DNA of 64,000 nucleotides from Chrysemys picta bellii (Eukaryota; Chordata; Testudines; Emydidae), in the NCBI RefSeq assembly GCF_011386835.1, contig NC_088800.1, forward strand, positions 16,516,572 through 16,580,571, given 5' to 3'. The notes below the pieces were generated by a model. The model had not been told where the DNA came from. It did not search any database and saw only the letters and a program-made list of their open reading frames with translations. A program made the position numbers and the translations under genes. This document shows, one piece after another, positions 21,952-33,152 of this stretch. Position 1 is the stretch's first letter, and every line of letters starts with the position of its first letter.

Positions 21952-23994
21952 GTGAGTTTTGCCTTATTTCAACCCTAGGAGTTCAACTCCGTGTTTATGG
22001 CAAGCATAGTTGTGGTTAGACTATTTATATCGCTTTGCACCTTGCATATGGTCATGATTAAAATAAAAATGAAACATTCAGAAAACACAGGCATTATTTT
22101 ACACAAACAAAACCTGTTTTGTCCGAAGTGAAGAGTCTGCTGAATTGTTTTTGAGTGTGATTTTGTACAGATTTTCAAAGCAGCAGCAAAAATTGGCTCA
22201 AATAAACCATTCTATATGAAAAATGAAGTGCTTAAAATAAACAAAATAAATCATAAGCCTGACCAGCCTCCCCGGCTAAGCTTGGGTCATGGTTCAGTTT
22301 TATGTGGTTCAGCGTTGTGCTGAATAAGCCAGTACCAAGGAAGCAGACACAAAACTATGCATCACGATAGGGAGGGAGAGGAATTGGGAAAATGCACATT
22401 GTACGCCCTTTGAAAGCAGTTTCCTGTGCTGCTCAGGACAGACTCTCTTTGCACTTGGGAACGGATGATCTTCTTCAGTTTCCGCTTCTGATCCAGTATC
22501 TTGATAGCAACCTCAATTAACCAAGGCAAAAAAGTAAAAAGCTAGTTTACAGGGTACATTGCACTACACTCGTACAATTGTCTGCCCGTATGCGGTATCC
22601 AGTTGCCTGCAAAAACTGCCTTACCTTAGAATAATCCAAGCCTTTTAAAGAGACCACTGGCTATAAACTGGCCTTAGTGACTCCATGAGACCAGCAAGAA
22701 TTAAAGTAGGTCAGAATGGACAGAAATATAATATCAAGTCTTCTTATTTGTCCTTCTTATGGACTATGTTAGCCAAAAATGTTTATCATTCCTGCCTTTT
22801 CAGATTAGTTGCATGTTATTTTGACATTTGCATTCTTTACTGAAATAGCATAGTTTCTAAATACTGCACGAGTTTCTCCATCTTATCAGTTTTTGGCAGT
22901 GTCCTTTGGAGTGCATCTGAGGCTGCAGCCATAATCAGAGTTAATTTTCATTTCTATTGCTACAGGAAGACCTATGTATTACATTAACAAAGCAAATGTT
23001 AATGTGGCATGCAGTACATGAACGTCTCCTGGGGCTGTAAGAATAATACATGAAAAGTAGATAGCATGTAATATGCTACCACCTACTGACTGAATCAAGG
23101 AGATTGTTTTTATTCTGTTCCCAGCGTTACACTGATTTTTGTCTTATTCGTGACGGTTTAAATTCTAGCACCAAGTTGTAACGGTGATGCTTGTGTCAGT
23201 ATACAGTAGAGATGGGCTCACACTATAACATTAATCTCTGTATCTGGATTCTAATGTCCTCCAAGTGTGGGGGGGGCGTTTGAAACTGGCATTCTGGTTT
23301 GGCCCATTATAAAAATAGGAATCATTTGTAAAATTAAGATCCAGGTCCAGATTCGGAGTTTGAAAGCTCAGTAGCATTTTGATCCAAAGTTTTGATTCAG
23401 GTCTCTCTCCAATCTGTATCTGATCACTGATGAAACAGAAGTCAGAATCTTCTACCCCCTTTTAAGCTACTGCATAGAAAGGCTATGTGACTTGAGAAAT
23501 AAACACAGAGGCGCATAAGGGGGAAATGTGTGTAGGGCAGAGGATTATTACATAACGGAAAATAGTTTGAGAGAGACAAACTGGACTTCTTTAAATAACT
23601 TTGAAACGGTCATGGTAGTCAGAGATGGGGCTGGGGGGGAAGACTGATCAGTATCCAATAAGTAAGTCCTTCCCCCTGCAATGGCAGAATATAATCTCAG
23701 TTAAAGATCTATCAAACTACCATTACACTTGATCTATACACCTTATGAGCCATGCTATAAAACCTTTTTTCACAAACTGGAATATGAACAAAATTGCTAA
23801 AGCTTTTAGTTCACCCCACCCTCCCATTTAAAATAAGGGAGCTTAATTTTGTTAATTAACCCCAGCCCTCCTTGTTCATATTAAAATCCTTACTGGTTTG
23901 GATATCTCAATTTGGCATTGCCTACCTTTGGGAAGAACGAAGGCTCTGTATCGTTGCATGTGAAGCACCTCCCCACTCTTTTCTCTCATTGCAG
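21952..23994 (+). other. CEMIP: CEMIP intron G-H
   Basis: This 2043-bp intron shows no mobile element I can name and no exon. It is one of the few repeat-poor stretches in the gene. Confidence 0.75.
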
Positions 23995-24030
23995 GTTTGC
24001 AGACAATGGCATTGGCCTGACCTTGGCAAG
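23995..24030 (+). CDS. CEMIP: CEMIP exon H (36-bp micro-exon)
   Basis: A 36-bp exon encodes (Q)FADNGIGLTLA plus part of Ser-349. It is identified by the family motif FADNGIGLT. The acceptor is tctcattgcag and the donor gcaag|gtaagc. It has phase 2 at both edges, so skipping it would keep the frame and remove 12 residues. The next intron is only 107 bp, so exons H and I probably splice as a unit. Confidence 0.95.
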
Positions 24031-24137
24031 GTAAGCATTATTCATTCCTAGTTTGCCATCCCCCTACTTTGGCCTATGATTCCAAAATAGAGTTTGCCAT
24101 AAACAACCCCTTTAACATACAGTCCTGTCTCTCCTAG

Positions 24138-24293
24138 CGGCGGAACTTTCCCACATGACGATGGTTCAAAGCAAGAAATAAAGAACAGCCTGTTTGTCGG
24201 TGAGAGTAAAAACGTGGGGACCGAGACCATGGACAACCACATTTGGGGGCCCGGAGGCCTGGATCATAGCGGAAGGACTCTCCCCATAGGCCA
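24138..24293 (+). CDS. CEMIP: CEMIP exon I
   Basis: This completes Ser-349 and encodes residues 350-400: GGTFPHDDGSKQEIKNSLFV, GESKNVGTETMDNHIWGPGG and LDHSGRTLPIG, with Gln-401 split. NSLFVGES and GPGGLDHSGRTLP are conserved in CEMIP. The acceptor is ctctcctag and the donor ggcca|gtaagt. Confidence 0.96.
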
Positions 24294-25979
24294 GTAAGTT
24301 TTGCCCAGCACAAGGGAACAGTTCCCATCCCTTCTGTTTGTTTAAGTTTATATATATTTTTAAGCACAGTTTGGTGTAATTTAAACTGAAGAAATTATAC
24401 ACAGAGGATTTTGTTTCATGTCTCTTGTTCCCAAGGTCCTCATTGTGCAGCTGCTGCTGGCAGGCATGTGCTTGCAGGCTGCCAGGACAGCATCAATACC
24501 TGCTTCGTGAACTGGGCTGGGGGGACGGCTAAAGTAGAGGAAGAGTTTGCTAACTGGGCAAGCTTTTCAACTGTGTACATGTAGTCAGCAAGGATTGGGC
24601 AATGCAGCAATCTCCACCCGTATCAGCTGCCAGTCACCAAGGAAATCTCTCGGGATCCCTGCCCAGGCTTTGGACCAAGCACAGTTGCTGCTGGGTTTGC
24701 ATGATCTTTGTGCCCTTGTTAAATGTTTTACAAGCTACCTGTGAGTTTCACAGGTGACCTCGTCCATGATCTTGGTGCTCTGAGTTGGTTTTGCAAAGGC
24801 AATGGTATTTTCTTGTTGTTTTTAAAAACGTAACCACCCCAAGAGAAGTCTCCAGTGCACAAAGAGCTTGAATGTCATATCTTTCTGCATGACACTCCTC
24901 AATTCTGCTTGTCAATGGAGGCACAGTAGGCCTATCCTCTATACCAGTGTTTCTCAAACTGGGGTCGCCGCTTGTGTAGGGAAAGCCCCTGGCGGGCCAG
25001 GCCGGTTTGTTTACCTGCCCAATCTGTAGGTCCGGACGATCGCGGCTCCTACTGGCCGCGGTTCGCCGCTCCAGGCCAATGGGAGCTGCTGGAAGCAGCG
25101 TGGGCCGAGGGACATACTGGCCGCCGCTTCCCTACACAAGCGGTGGCCCTAGTATAAGAAACACTGTTCCAATAGTGAAAGGTTTTTTTAGTACCCTGTT
25201 CTACAGTCCTTTGTCTTCAGTGGAAGTTGTGTGTAAGAGCTCCCAAAGGCAAGGAGCACTCACCTGAATGAGAAATTCTTTTGTGAGGAAGTACCACTCA
25301 TGTGAGTAAGGGATTGTGGTCTTGTTTATTATGAGCAATCCTTGACATGTTTTATCCAAGCCTGTTAAAGGGTTAAAACATCACATTCACTCAAATCAGA
25401 ATGTGAAAAAGAATGTGTCTTCTCTACCTTTCCACTGGTATCTAAATGATCTCTGGTTAATGTGCTCTGGAGCTCCCGTAAAACTGTATCCTAGGCAGTG
25501 CAACAGTTTTTTGCATCTTTAAAGGCCAGTTTTTATTTTATTTGTGCCAGACTGCTTATCTCCCTGCTCCTATGAAAGCAGTCTTGGGATTTTAGCCCTG
25601 CAGTGATTCAGAATGAGGAGTGCAGATCTGATCAGTTACAGGTTTTGCTGCTGCTGCAGAACTTGTTTGTGATTGCAGCATGAATTTTTCCTTTTTAGGT
25701 CAGTGCCTTGGCATTATCCAATGTTCTTGCCTTTAGGAGTACAGATAAAGATGATCTGCTTAGACACGAGAGACCTTGACTGAACTCATAAGAACTGAAG
25801 GATTGCACAGGCTAAAACAAAAGCAGCACTAACTCAGAGTTATCCTGCTGGCTGGACAAAATAATGTCAGCTACAGAGCAAGCATCATGTGGCTATCCAT
25901 TATCTAAGATACAGACTGATGTCTACGGTAACTCTTTCTGACCAAATCTCCCTCTCTCTATTTTTCAAATATGTTTTAG
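24294..25979 (+). other. CEMIP: CEMIP intron I-J
   Basis: This 1686-bp intron contains a hAT MITE at 24945-25166. The segment 24430-24760 is moderately GC-rich but has no recognisable repeat or exon. Confidence 0.8.
24945..25166. mobile_element. hAT-type MITE, 222-bp deletion copy
   Basis: This is the same family as the element at 13252 (cagtgtttctcaaactgggg on the left, agaaacactg on the right; shared internal gccgcttgtgtagggaaagc and gatcgcggctcct). It lacks about 110 bp of the right arm. The flanking 8-mers ctctatac and ttccaata no longer match, so this copy is older or rearranged. Confidence 0.85.
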
Positions 25980-26160
25980 GAATTTTCCAATTCGAGGGAT
26001 TCAGTTCTATGATGGGCCGGTCAATGTCCAAAACTGTACGTTTCGCAAGTTTGCTGCACTGGATGGTCGCCACACAAGTGCCCTGGCATTCCGGCTCAAC
26101 AATGCCTGGCAGAGCTGCCCCAATAACAATGTCACGGATGTTCTATTTGAAGACGTTCCC
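25980..26160 (+). CDS. CEMIP: CEMIP exon J
   Basis: This completes Gln-401 and encodes residues 402-461: NFPIRGIQFYDGPVNVQNCT, FRKFAALDGRHTSALAFRLN, NAWQSCPNNNVTDVLFEDVP. NVT is an N-glycosylation sequon, in keeping with a secreted protein. FPIRGxQxYDGP is shared with CEMIP2, while HTSALAFRLNNAWQSCP is CEMIP-type. The acceptor is tgttttag and the donor ccc|gtgagt. Confidence 0.96.
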
Positions 26161-26670
26161 GTGAGTTATTCCTTAAAATGGGCTCCTTGGCATTTGGTTT
26201 TGGACGTGAGAGTGATGGTGAAAAATGTGATTCAGGAAATGGCCATTGGGAGAAACCAACATCAGAACTGGAAGCCTAACAGCCTAGTCCCAATGATTGC
26301 CACGTTTTTAGCAAATTAGGTGTAAATTAGGGATAAGAAAACTGGTTTGTATTAAAAAAAAAAACAAAAAAAACAAGCCCAACTTTCTCACAAACTCAGA
26401 GCAAACCAGAACCAGAGCTATTTCCCCAAAAGCTTGTTTCCCATATAAATAAATAGCATTTCTAGTTCTGTGAGCCTCTGCACTACCACAGGCCTGATTC
26501 CATTTCCATGTACAAAGAGTAATTCTACTGAAGTTAAGAGAGGTACAGTTGGAGTAAAACCAGTACATGTGAGAGGAAAATAAGTCCCCTTTGGTTCCAG
26601 GTGGGGTAAGATGTTGAAGTGCCAGCATAGAAAGGCTGTTCTTATAAAAGTTCCAGCCGAATACCAAGGA

Positions 26671-26956
26671 TAGGGGCGGCTCCAGGCACCAGCACAGCAA
26701 GCATGTGCCTGGGGCGGCCTGCCGGTCGCCGTGAGGGCGGCAGTCAGGCAGCCTTTGGCGGCATGCCTGAGGGAGGTCCGCCAGTCCCTCGGCTTCGGCG
26801 GCAATTCGGCGGCGGGTACGGCGAAGGCGTGGGACCAGCAGATCACTCGCAGAAACGCTGCTGAATCCGCCTGAGCAGCGGACCTCCCGCAGGCATGCCG
26901 CCGAAGGCTGCCTGACTGTCGTGCTTAGGGCGGCAAAAAACATAGAGCTTCCCCTG
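26671..26956. mobile_element. hAT-type MITE, 286 bp (AGGGGCGGCTCCAGG ends)
   Basis: The perfect 8-bp duplication accaagga lies at 26663-26670 and 26957-26964. The terminal repeats are taggggcggctc and gagcttcccctg. The interior is rich in GCCGCC/GGCGGC, with inverted blocks such as gcagtcaggcagcctttggc and its reverse. A second copy is at 62138. The target duplication supports hAT and the element is non-autonomous. Confidence 0.92.
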
Positions 26957-27969
26957 ACCAAGGAACATCCCTGTGAGCAGAATCTAGGTTGAATTCTGTT
27001 CTTATTTACATCTGGTAATTCCATTGACATCAGTTCCGCAAATGTAAATGAGAGCAGAATTTGGCCCAAAAGGTTCTGATCTGCTTTGAATAAGCATGTG
27101 AACTTTCGGGTGCTTGTCTGAACCAAACCAAGCAATTAATTAGAACTAATCCTGGTGAGAGAGAAATTGACAGGTATTTTTGCATCTGCTTGTACAAATA
27201 CATGCCTGCTGGTCCTGAGAGTGTCCCTCTTCCTGATGAAATGTACCTAGCAGCTGTTTAATCCAATGAACAAGCTTTGCAAGTGTATTTACAGACATCT
27301 GTGGATTGAACGAATGATTTTGATTGCCTCATGTTTACTAAATACCAGATATGCTAAAATTTCATGAGAAAAGTTGATTAAAAATCTTTGTGCCAAGTGT
27401 CTGGTAGGGAGAAAAAAATCCCCCAAAGTGTCCAACCCAGCCTCAGCCACATTGCATCAGGCTGGTTTGTGACATTCAATTTATTTAACTTGGATAAAGA
27501 CCACTGGTCAGAAGTCACATAAGCAGCCATGTCCCCGGGGAAGCCGCCGATTGTTCCCAGTGTAAGTGCAACTTTATGTAGCATACAAATTTTAAAAAAT
27601 GAAGAAGAAGTAGGAACACATGAACTGGGTCAGATAAAATAAAAATGTCCCTGAACCTTCCAACAAAACGTGAACCTCACCCCCCAGGATGGAGGCCAGG
27701 AGTAGAATGCTGGTGGTTTGTCCTCTACCTCTTTCATTCATGGTCAACAGGAAAGGGCGTATGACCCAGCAGACTTTTGCTGTGCATGACTTAGCTCTGC
27801 TTTAGCCTGAAGCACTGACCATGCATGCAGTATGTAGACAAGGGAGGGGCAACTCAAATATTCTAGCAAATGTCACTGAAATTCCTGCTAGCTGACAAGA
27901 CCAACACTGCCAAAAGTGGCCACAGATTTTGGGTGCTCCTTTTTGGGGGGCACCCAGCCTGAGTTACTC

Positions 27970-28068
27970 AGAGCCTGATTTCTTTCCACAGGTGCTGAGC
28001 ACCTAGAAGCTCCATTGACTTCAACTGGAGTTGTGGGTGCTCAGAGCTTCTGAAAACCAGAGCTAAGA
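27970..28068. repeat. Fold-back repeat (gagcacc family)
   Basis: This has inverted agcctgatttcttt and cttctgaaaaccagagc ends, with ggtgctgagcacc and gtgggtgctcagagc inside and a ccattgacttcaactgga centre. It is a relative of the interrupted copy at 17317. Confidence 0.65.
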
Positions 28069-28343
28069 TGTCTCAAGTTGAGGACCCAAAAATGGAGGCA
28101 CCCAAAACCAATGACCATTTTTGAAAACATTGGCCCTAATGTACAATTAAGTTTCCCCATCCCTACAGTGACTAGCAAATCCAAATGCCGCTTCTTGTCC
28201 CAACTATTTTACAATGCTAGTTAAAATCAAACAATTCAAGCCATTCCAACAACCACAGAATTGTCCTTCACTTAAAATGCTAAGCACTTAAAATACTTGA
28301 ATTGCTCCTCTGGTATGTAAATATATGTCACTGTTCTGTTTAG

Positions 28344-28559
28344 ATTACTTCAAGAGTGTTCTTTGGAGAACCTGGACCCTGGTTCAATGACCTGAATATG
28401 GATGGTGATAAAACATCAGTTTTTCATGATGTAGATGGCTCTGTGTCGGGATATCCTGGCTCATACCTTATAAAGGAAGATAACTGGTTGATCAAACACC
28501 CAGACTGTATTGATGTGCCAGATTGGAGAGGTGCCATCTGCAGTGGGCACTATGCACAG
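28344..28559 (+). CDS. CEMIP: CEMIP exon K
   Basis: Seventy-two whole codons (residues 462-533) include ITSRVFFGEPGPWFNDLNMD, GDKTSVFHDVDGSVSGYPGS and HPDCIDVPDWRGAICSGHYA. The FFGxPGPWF, DGDKxSxFHDxDGSV and AICSGxYAQ motifs are the most conserved block of the family. The acceptor is tctgtttag and the donor cacag|gtacca. Confidence 0.97.
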
Positions 28560-29264
28560 GTACCAAGAATTTACATTACACCACTGGCATTGCGTTGGGA
28601 GTACAGAAGTTGAAGGTGATAGGTTTATAGCTATTTTAAATTTCCCAGTACGGTAGGGCTTGAAGTCATCTTGAACTCAGAAATATGCACTTCTATGGGA
28701 CACTCGGGGTGTCCTAGCATTGGGCAGTGCATCTGCCTGCATGGTTTTGCACACACACACGAGTTTGCCTGTCAATATTATGGCACATTTTCAAAGGCAC
28801 TTTAAAAATTTTGGCCAGGAATATGAAACAATGAAAAGATCACTGCACTTCTGTAGCAACTTCTGTCCAAAGATCTCCAAGCATGTCAGAAGCATTCATA
28901 AATTAAGTTTCACAAACTGACTCTAAGATAGGGAAGTGTTATTTTCCCCATTTTTATGGAGGAAATTGTATCACAGCTAAGTTAGGTGACTTACCCACAG
29001 TCTCGTAGGAAGTCTCTTGTAGAGGCCAGAATAGAATCTGGATCTCCTAACTTCCATTCCTGTGACTTAGCCACAAAACTATTCTTCCTCCCACAAAAGC
29101 ACATGGTACCACTGCCTAGAACCAGTCCTTCACTCTCTCTTGTGTGAAGTGACTATTTTTTAGCTTTGTTTTAGATACTGCAAGTGTTTTCAGAATAATA
29201 TACTTAAAGCCAATTTGTAGCCATCTATCTTATTAAACCAATTGTGACTGTTTCCCTAATCTAG
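28560..29264 (+). other. CEMIP: CEMIP intron K-L
   Basis: This 705-bp intron contains a MIR-like SINE (28850-29095). Nothing else is recognised. Confidence 0.8.
28850..29095 (+). mobile_element. MIR/CORE-type SINE fragment
   Basis: This has MIR-like order: caaagatctccaagc, ttttccccatttttatgga, gtgacttacccacagtc, ggccagaatagaatctggat, then a tail with ctgtgacttagccacaaaac. It is diverged and resembles the 5335 copy. Confidence 0.6.
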
Positions 29265-29476
29265 ATATACATCCAGGCCTACAAGTCAGCCACCCTGAGA
29301 ATGAAAATAATCAAAAACGACTACTACAGTCATCCTCTCTACTTGGAGGGGGCTTTAAGCAAAAGTTCTCCTTACCAGCAGTATCAGCCAGTCATAACAC
29401 TGCAGAAAGGTTATACCGTCCATTGGGACAAGACGGCACCCGAGGAACTGGCTATATGGCTCATCAACTTCAACAA
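29265..29476 (+). CDS. CEMIP: CEMIP exon L
   Basis: This encodes residues 534-603: IYIQAYKSATLRMKIIKNDY, YLEGALSKSSPYQQYQPVIT, LQKGYTVHWDKTAPEELAIW and LINFN, with Lys-604 split. YQPVxTLQKGYTxHW is diagnostic. The acceptor is ctaatctag and the donor aacaa|gtgagt. Confidence 0.96.
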
Positions 29477-29924
29477 GTGAGTGATTCCTTCAAACCCTAC
29501 CCCACAAAAGTAGCATCCCAACTCAGTAATGGAGCTATAAATGGTTAAAGAATGATGTTACTGAAATAGTCATGAGGAGTTCTTTCAGGGTTAACATCAT
29601 TATTCCATGAAGCCCACTCTGAACTGCCCCATCTTTTAATTTGTCATGATACTTATGTCCCTCTGGATACATTTTTTTTTTTAGATGCCTAGGATCAAAT
29701 TAATCCCTGGTGAATAGATGCCAATGGTATTAGATCAGGGATGAGTGTAGCTCAAATTGCTTAAGTAGCACATAGATGTTCTCTTAAAGGCTAAATTATG
29801 TTGACCAGCCAGGAAAAAAGTGTTACATTTCAAAGTGAACTATTTAACTTGGCTGATGACGTGCCCAGGAAAGTCATAGTCATGTGTCTATTATTTGTTA
29901 TAATGTGGCTCTTTGCTATTTTAG
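29477..29924 (+). other. CEMIP: CEMIP intron L-M
   Basis: This 448-bp intron has no element I can name apart from a short T run near 29672. Confidence 0.85.
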
Positions 29925-30110
29925 GAACGACTGGATCCAGCTAGGGTTGTGTTATCCTAAAGGGACAACATTTTCCATTCTCTCAGACATCCACAATCGT
30001 CTCTTGAAGAAAACATACAAAACTGGGACCTTCTATAGGACCTTGCAGATGGACAAATTGGAGTACAGATACCCTACCAAAGGATACTATTACTGGGATG
30101 AGGACACTGG
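29925..30110 (+). CDS. CEMIP: CEMIP exon M
   Basis: This completes Lys-604 and encodes residues 605-665: NDWIQLGLCYPKGTTFSILS, DIHNRLLKKTYKTGTFYRTL and GYYYWDEDT, with Gly-666 split. LGLCYPxGTTFSILSD and YYWDED match CEMIP. The acceptor is gctattttag and the donor actgg|gtaagg. Confidence 0.96.
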
Positions 30111-31460
30111 GTAAGGAAATAGCCCTTGGTCAACTAGACAGATATGAGAGAGCCATCTGACCCAGAAAGTGTTTTGGCCCAGACCAACATTCAAATGCAA
30201 ACTGGAATCACAACAAATAGATTCCTTGAGACCTGATCAACTTTTCATTTCCTTCTGACTCATGGTGGCTGCCACTCATTCATGTGCTCTCAGCCACAGC
30301 CCCTCGCCTCCGATGGCTCCCAGTGCCAAATGAATGCACAGCAGGGCAAAAGGAAAAGCAGAAAGAGGACCCAGTGTATAGCAATGAAGTTACGCTGAAC
30401 AAGCATAAAACCCTTCTTATTTCAAAAATTCGATCTAGGAATCTTAAACCACAACCATTTATGAGCATCGACATGTGTCATGCATAGCTGCCTAATGGAT
30501 TTGAACAGGACAAATTTACCCCTTGGGGGATAGGACTCTTTCTTATAGGAAATTGAGGCTGGTTTTTATATATATAGAGAGAAAGATGTATATTTATATA
30601 TATATATAGCGCTCCCTCAGTGGGAATACTGGGGGGGAGTGGATCTATGTTTCCATCCCCACAATATCTCATGGAGGAGGGACTGAGGTGGCTGTGGTGC
30701 ATGAGATTGGACTGACCACTGGGGAGCAGGAAGATCTTCTTGGCCCAGTCTGGTGCCACCTTCAGGTCACCATGGGCCCCAGTGGAGACACCAGGCACCT
30801 GGCACCTGGACAGGGAGCAAGGGGGCGATAGCGCACATGGCGCCAAGCACCTGGTGAGGGGTGGGGGAGTGCAGGGCACCAGCCATGGAGGAACTGATGT
30901 AGGAATGGCCATCAGAACTACCAGGAAGCCCCTTCCCAGCCTCGATGGGCTGCCCATCTCCCCCACTTCCATTCTCAGTAACTCCCTTTTGCTGTCCCTC
31001 CTATCCCTCCACCCCTGATTCACAGGGAATATCCTCCCGCCTCTGAATAAATACATATACACACACTGATTTATGTAAAAATAACGGCCCTCTAGAGCTA
31101 CACCTCTACCCCGATATAACGCGACCCGATAGAACACAAATTCGGATATAACACGGTAAAGCAGCACTCCGGAGGGGGGCTGCGCTCTCCAGAGGATCAA
31201 AGCAAGTTCAATATAACGCGGTTTCACCTATTACGCGGTAAGATTTTTTGGCTCCCAAGGACAGCATTATATCGGGGTAGAGGTGTATATAAATACACAA
31301 TGTGTGATGTGGTATAAATATTCTATTAGCATCAGTCTAGGATGGCTGTATTACACATTTGTTATCACAAAGCACTGAGACATACTCTGTTATAACCTGG
31401 ACCTATTCGTTTTGGTGTGTAACACCCCATGATTTGTGCCTTGTCACCCCCAATTTGCAG
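30111..31460 (+). other. CEMIP: CEMIP intron M-N
   Basis: This 1350-bp intron contains an AT-dinucleotide stretch (about 30567-30609) and a TA-flanked MITE at 31101. A GC-richer segment (30640-31000) carries long open frames on both strands, but none resembles a known protein. Confidence 0.78.
31101..31285. mobile_element. Tc1/mariner-like MITE, ~185 bp
   Basis: The terminal inverted repeats cacctctaccccgatataac and tatatcggggtagaggtg are near-perfect over about 20 bp and flanked by TA on both sides, as for Tc1/mariner insertions. The interior repeats the 'atataacgcg' theme in both orientations. No ORF belongs to it. Confidence 0.82.
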
Positions 31461-31665
31461 GCTGCTGTTTCTGAAACTCAAAGCCCAGAATGAGAAGGAG
31501 AAGTTTGCCTTCTGCTCAGTCCAAGGCTGCGAGAGAATAAGGATCAAAGCTGTGATCCCAAAGAACGCTGGAATTAGTGACTGTGAAGCCAAGGCCTATC
31601 CAACATACATGGAAAATCCAGTAATAGATGTGCCAATGCCTAAGAAGCTCTCTAACACACAACTG
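31461..31665 (+). CDS. CEMIP: CEMIP exon N
   Basis: This completes Gly-666 and encodes residues 667-734: LLFLKLKAQNEKEKFAFCSV, QGCERIRIKAVIPKNAGISD, CEAKAYPTYMENPVIDVPMP, KKLSNTQL. LLFLKLKAxNEKEKFAFC and GCERIxIKA match CEMIP; CEMIP2 has LLFLYLKAK here. The acceptor is caatttgcag and the donor actg|gtaaag. Confidence 0.96.
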
Positions 31666-32587
31666 GTAAAGTACCTTGTTTGCTATTACATTTCTATGAC
31701 CGTTGTTCTGTTTCCTTGTAAATTTACAAGCTTTATCATGCATCATTCCATGTAGCCATGGAAACCATCTCTAGAACTACTCTACCCTGTGCATAACTTC
31801 CTGAAATGGTCCAGAAGTGTAAAGCAACCTAAACCAGCCACCAGCTAGTACAGAAAACCCAGATTCATAAAAGGAAGAGATACTTAAAGCTGCATGCCTG
31901 ACTCCTAGGGATAGGTGCTGGATACTCATGGGGGCAATGGGGATAGCTCTGGGGTATTGAAGACTGCATTTCACAGTAAGAATTTGATCTAATGGTCAGG
32001 GGTGGAGTGCTGCACATAGAAACACAACTCACAAAGTGATGAGCAGGGTGACGGGTTGCTCAGGAGAACTTGATTGGGCTCTGATGAGAGTTCTGCAAGC
32101 CATGCCTGCCTAATAGCAGAAGCAATGCCAGAGGGGGGATTGCATTGCTAAGGGTATGTCTATGCTGCAAAGAAAAACCCGGGGCACTACGTTTCAGAGC
32201 CCAGATCAATTGACTCAGGCTCACATTGCTCAGGCTGTGGGGATGAAAATAGCGTTGAAAGATAGGTTCATGTTCTGCTCCCAGCCCTGCCCTTTCTTAC
32301 CTTTCTCACTTGGAGCAGGGATACAGGATCAAAGCCTCAATTAACTACATATCACTGCACAAAACAAAACTTTCCTTTTTGTGAAACTAGCAAAATTTAA
32401 ATGTTGACAGGATCAGCTCAGAGGTTAAGATTTTGCCCAGATTTAATTAACAATGTCATTTGGCAAGTGCCAATATATTCGGTACTTTGTTATTGTTGAT
32501 TAAACTGCTAGGAAGCTCTTGGTTTAAAATAAATAGCATTTGGGGAATGGACAAAAGTGGTAAACACTGTTCTCTATTTTTAAGCAG
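31666..32587 (+). other. CEMIP: CEMIP intron N-O
   Basis: This 922-bp intron carries a Chompy-like segment at about 32153-32330 (agggtatgtctatgctgcaa, gatcaattgactcaggctca). Nothing else is recognised. Confidence 0.75.
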
Positions 32588-32674
32588 AATAATAAGGACC
32601 ATTTCCTAGAGCTGAAAGTACAAACCTTCAAGACCAGATACTTCCATCTCAGGGATGACTTTGCATACATTGAG
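32588..32674 (+). CDS. CEMIP: CEMIP exon O
   Basis: Twenty-nine whole codons (residues 735-763) read NNKDHFLELKVQTFKTRYFH and LRDDFAYIE. This is the linker leading into the C-terminal GG-type lectin domain. KDHFLExK and DFAYIEV (V from exon P) match CEMIP. The acceptor is ttttaagcag and the donor gag|gtaagt. Confidence 0.93.
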
Positions 32675-32994
32675 GTAAGTGGTTCCTTCTCAGCCACATT
32701 TGTTGGACTTTTAGAAATACATAGGTTAAAATTCTGGGGGTTCACCCAGAATTTACTGAGGAAACTACCACTGATCGTTTCGAGGAATTAGGTCATTCAG
32801 GCTGTGTCTCTTATGAAAATGAGTAGTAATCATAGGCAAAAATTCAAGTTGGTCCAAGCTAGGAGATAGGGAATCCTATCCCTTGAAGCAAAGAGCAGTT
32901 CAACGCTGCCATGCCACAGTCACGAGGCTTCTTACAGTTAACTGTTATGAACTCGGATTTCATTGGCACATCAAGAGTTTTTTCTTTTCTGCAG
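32675..32994 (+). other. CEMIP: CEMIP intron O-P
   Basis: This short intron (320 bp) has no recognised repeat. Its polypyrimidine tract (gttttttcttttctgcag) is strong. Confidence 0.9.
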
Positions 32995-33152
32995 GTTGAT
33001 AGTAAAAAGTTTTTCCTCGCTGATGATGGTATCCAAGTCGTTGTGATCGATGGGGAGAATGGAAAAATTGTTGACCGAATAAGTTTCAAAAACTCTATTC
33101 TACAGGGAATCCCAACGCAGATAGACAATTATGTCACCAACATCAAAAACAA
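32995..33152 (+). CDS. CEMIP: CEMIP exon P (GG-type lectin domain)
   Basis: This encodes residues 764-815: VDSKKFFLADDGIQVVVIDG, ENGKIVDRISFKNSILQGIP and QIDNYVTNIKN, with Asn-816 split. DDGIQVVVIDGxxGxV is the first strand pair of the GG/ILEI (FAM3-like) fold found twice in CEMIP. Asn-Asn-Ser across the P/Q junction is an N-glycosylation sequon. The acceptor is cttttctgcag and the donor acaa|gtgagt. Confidence 0.96.

Larger units (their letters stand above)
26161..28343 (+). other. CEMIP: CEMIP intron J-K
   Basis: This 2183-bp intron contains a 286-bp hAT MITE (26671-26956) and a fold-back repeat at about 27970-28068 (ggtgctgagcacc / gggtgctcag). The 275-codon minus-strand open frame across 26308-27135 is an artefact of the GC-rich MITE. 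Confidence 0.82.

Noticed and set aside
26308..27135. 275-codon open frame on the minus strand
   Set aside because: Its centre is a hAT MITE with GC-rich palindromic arms and the flanks are intronic. No conserved domain or splice structure supports a protein.
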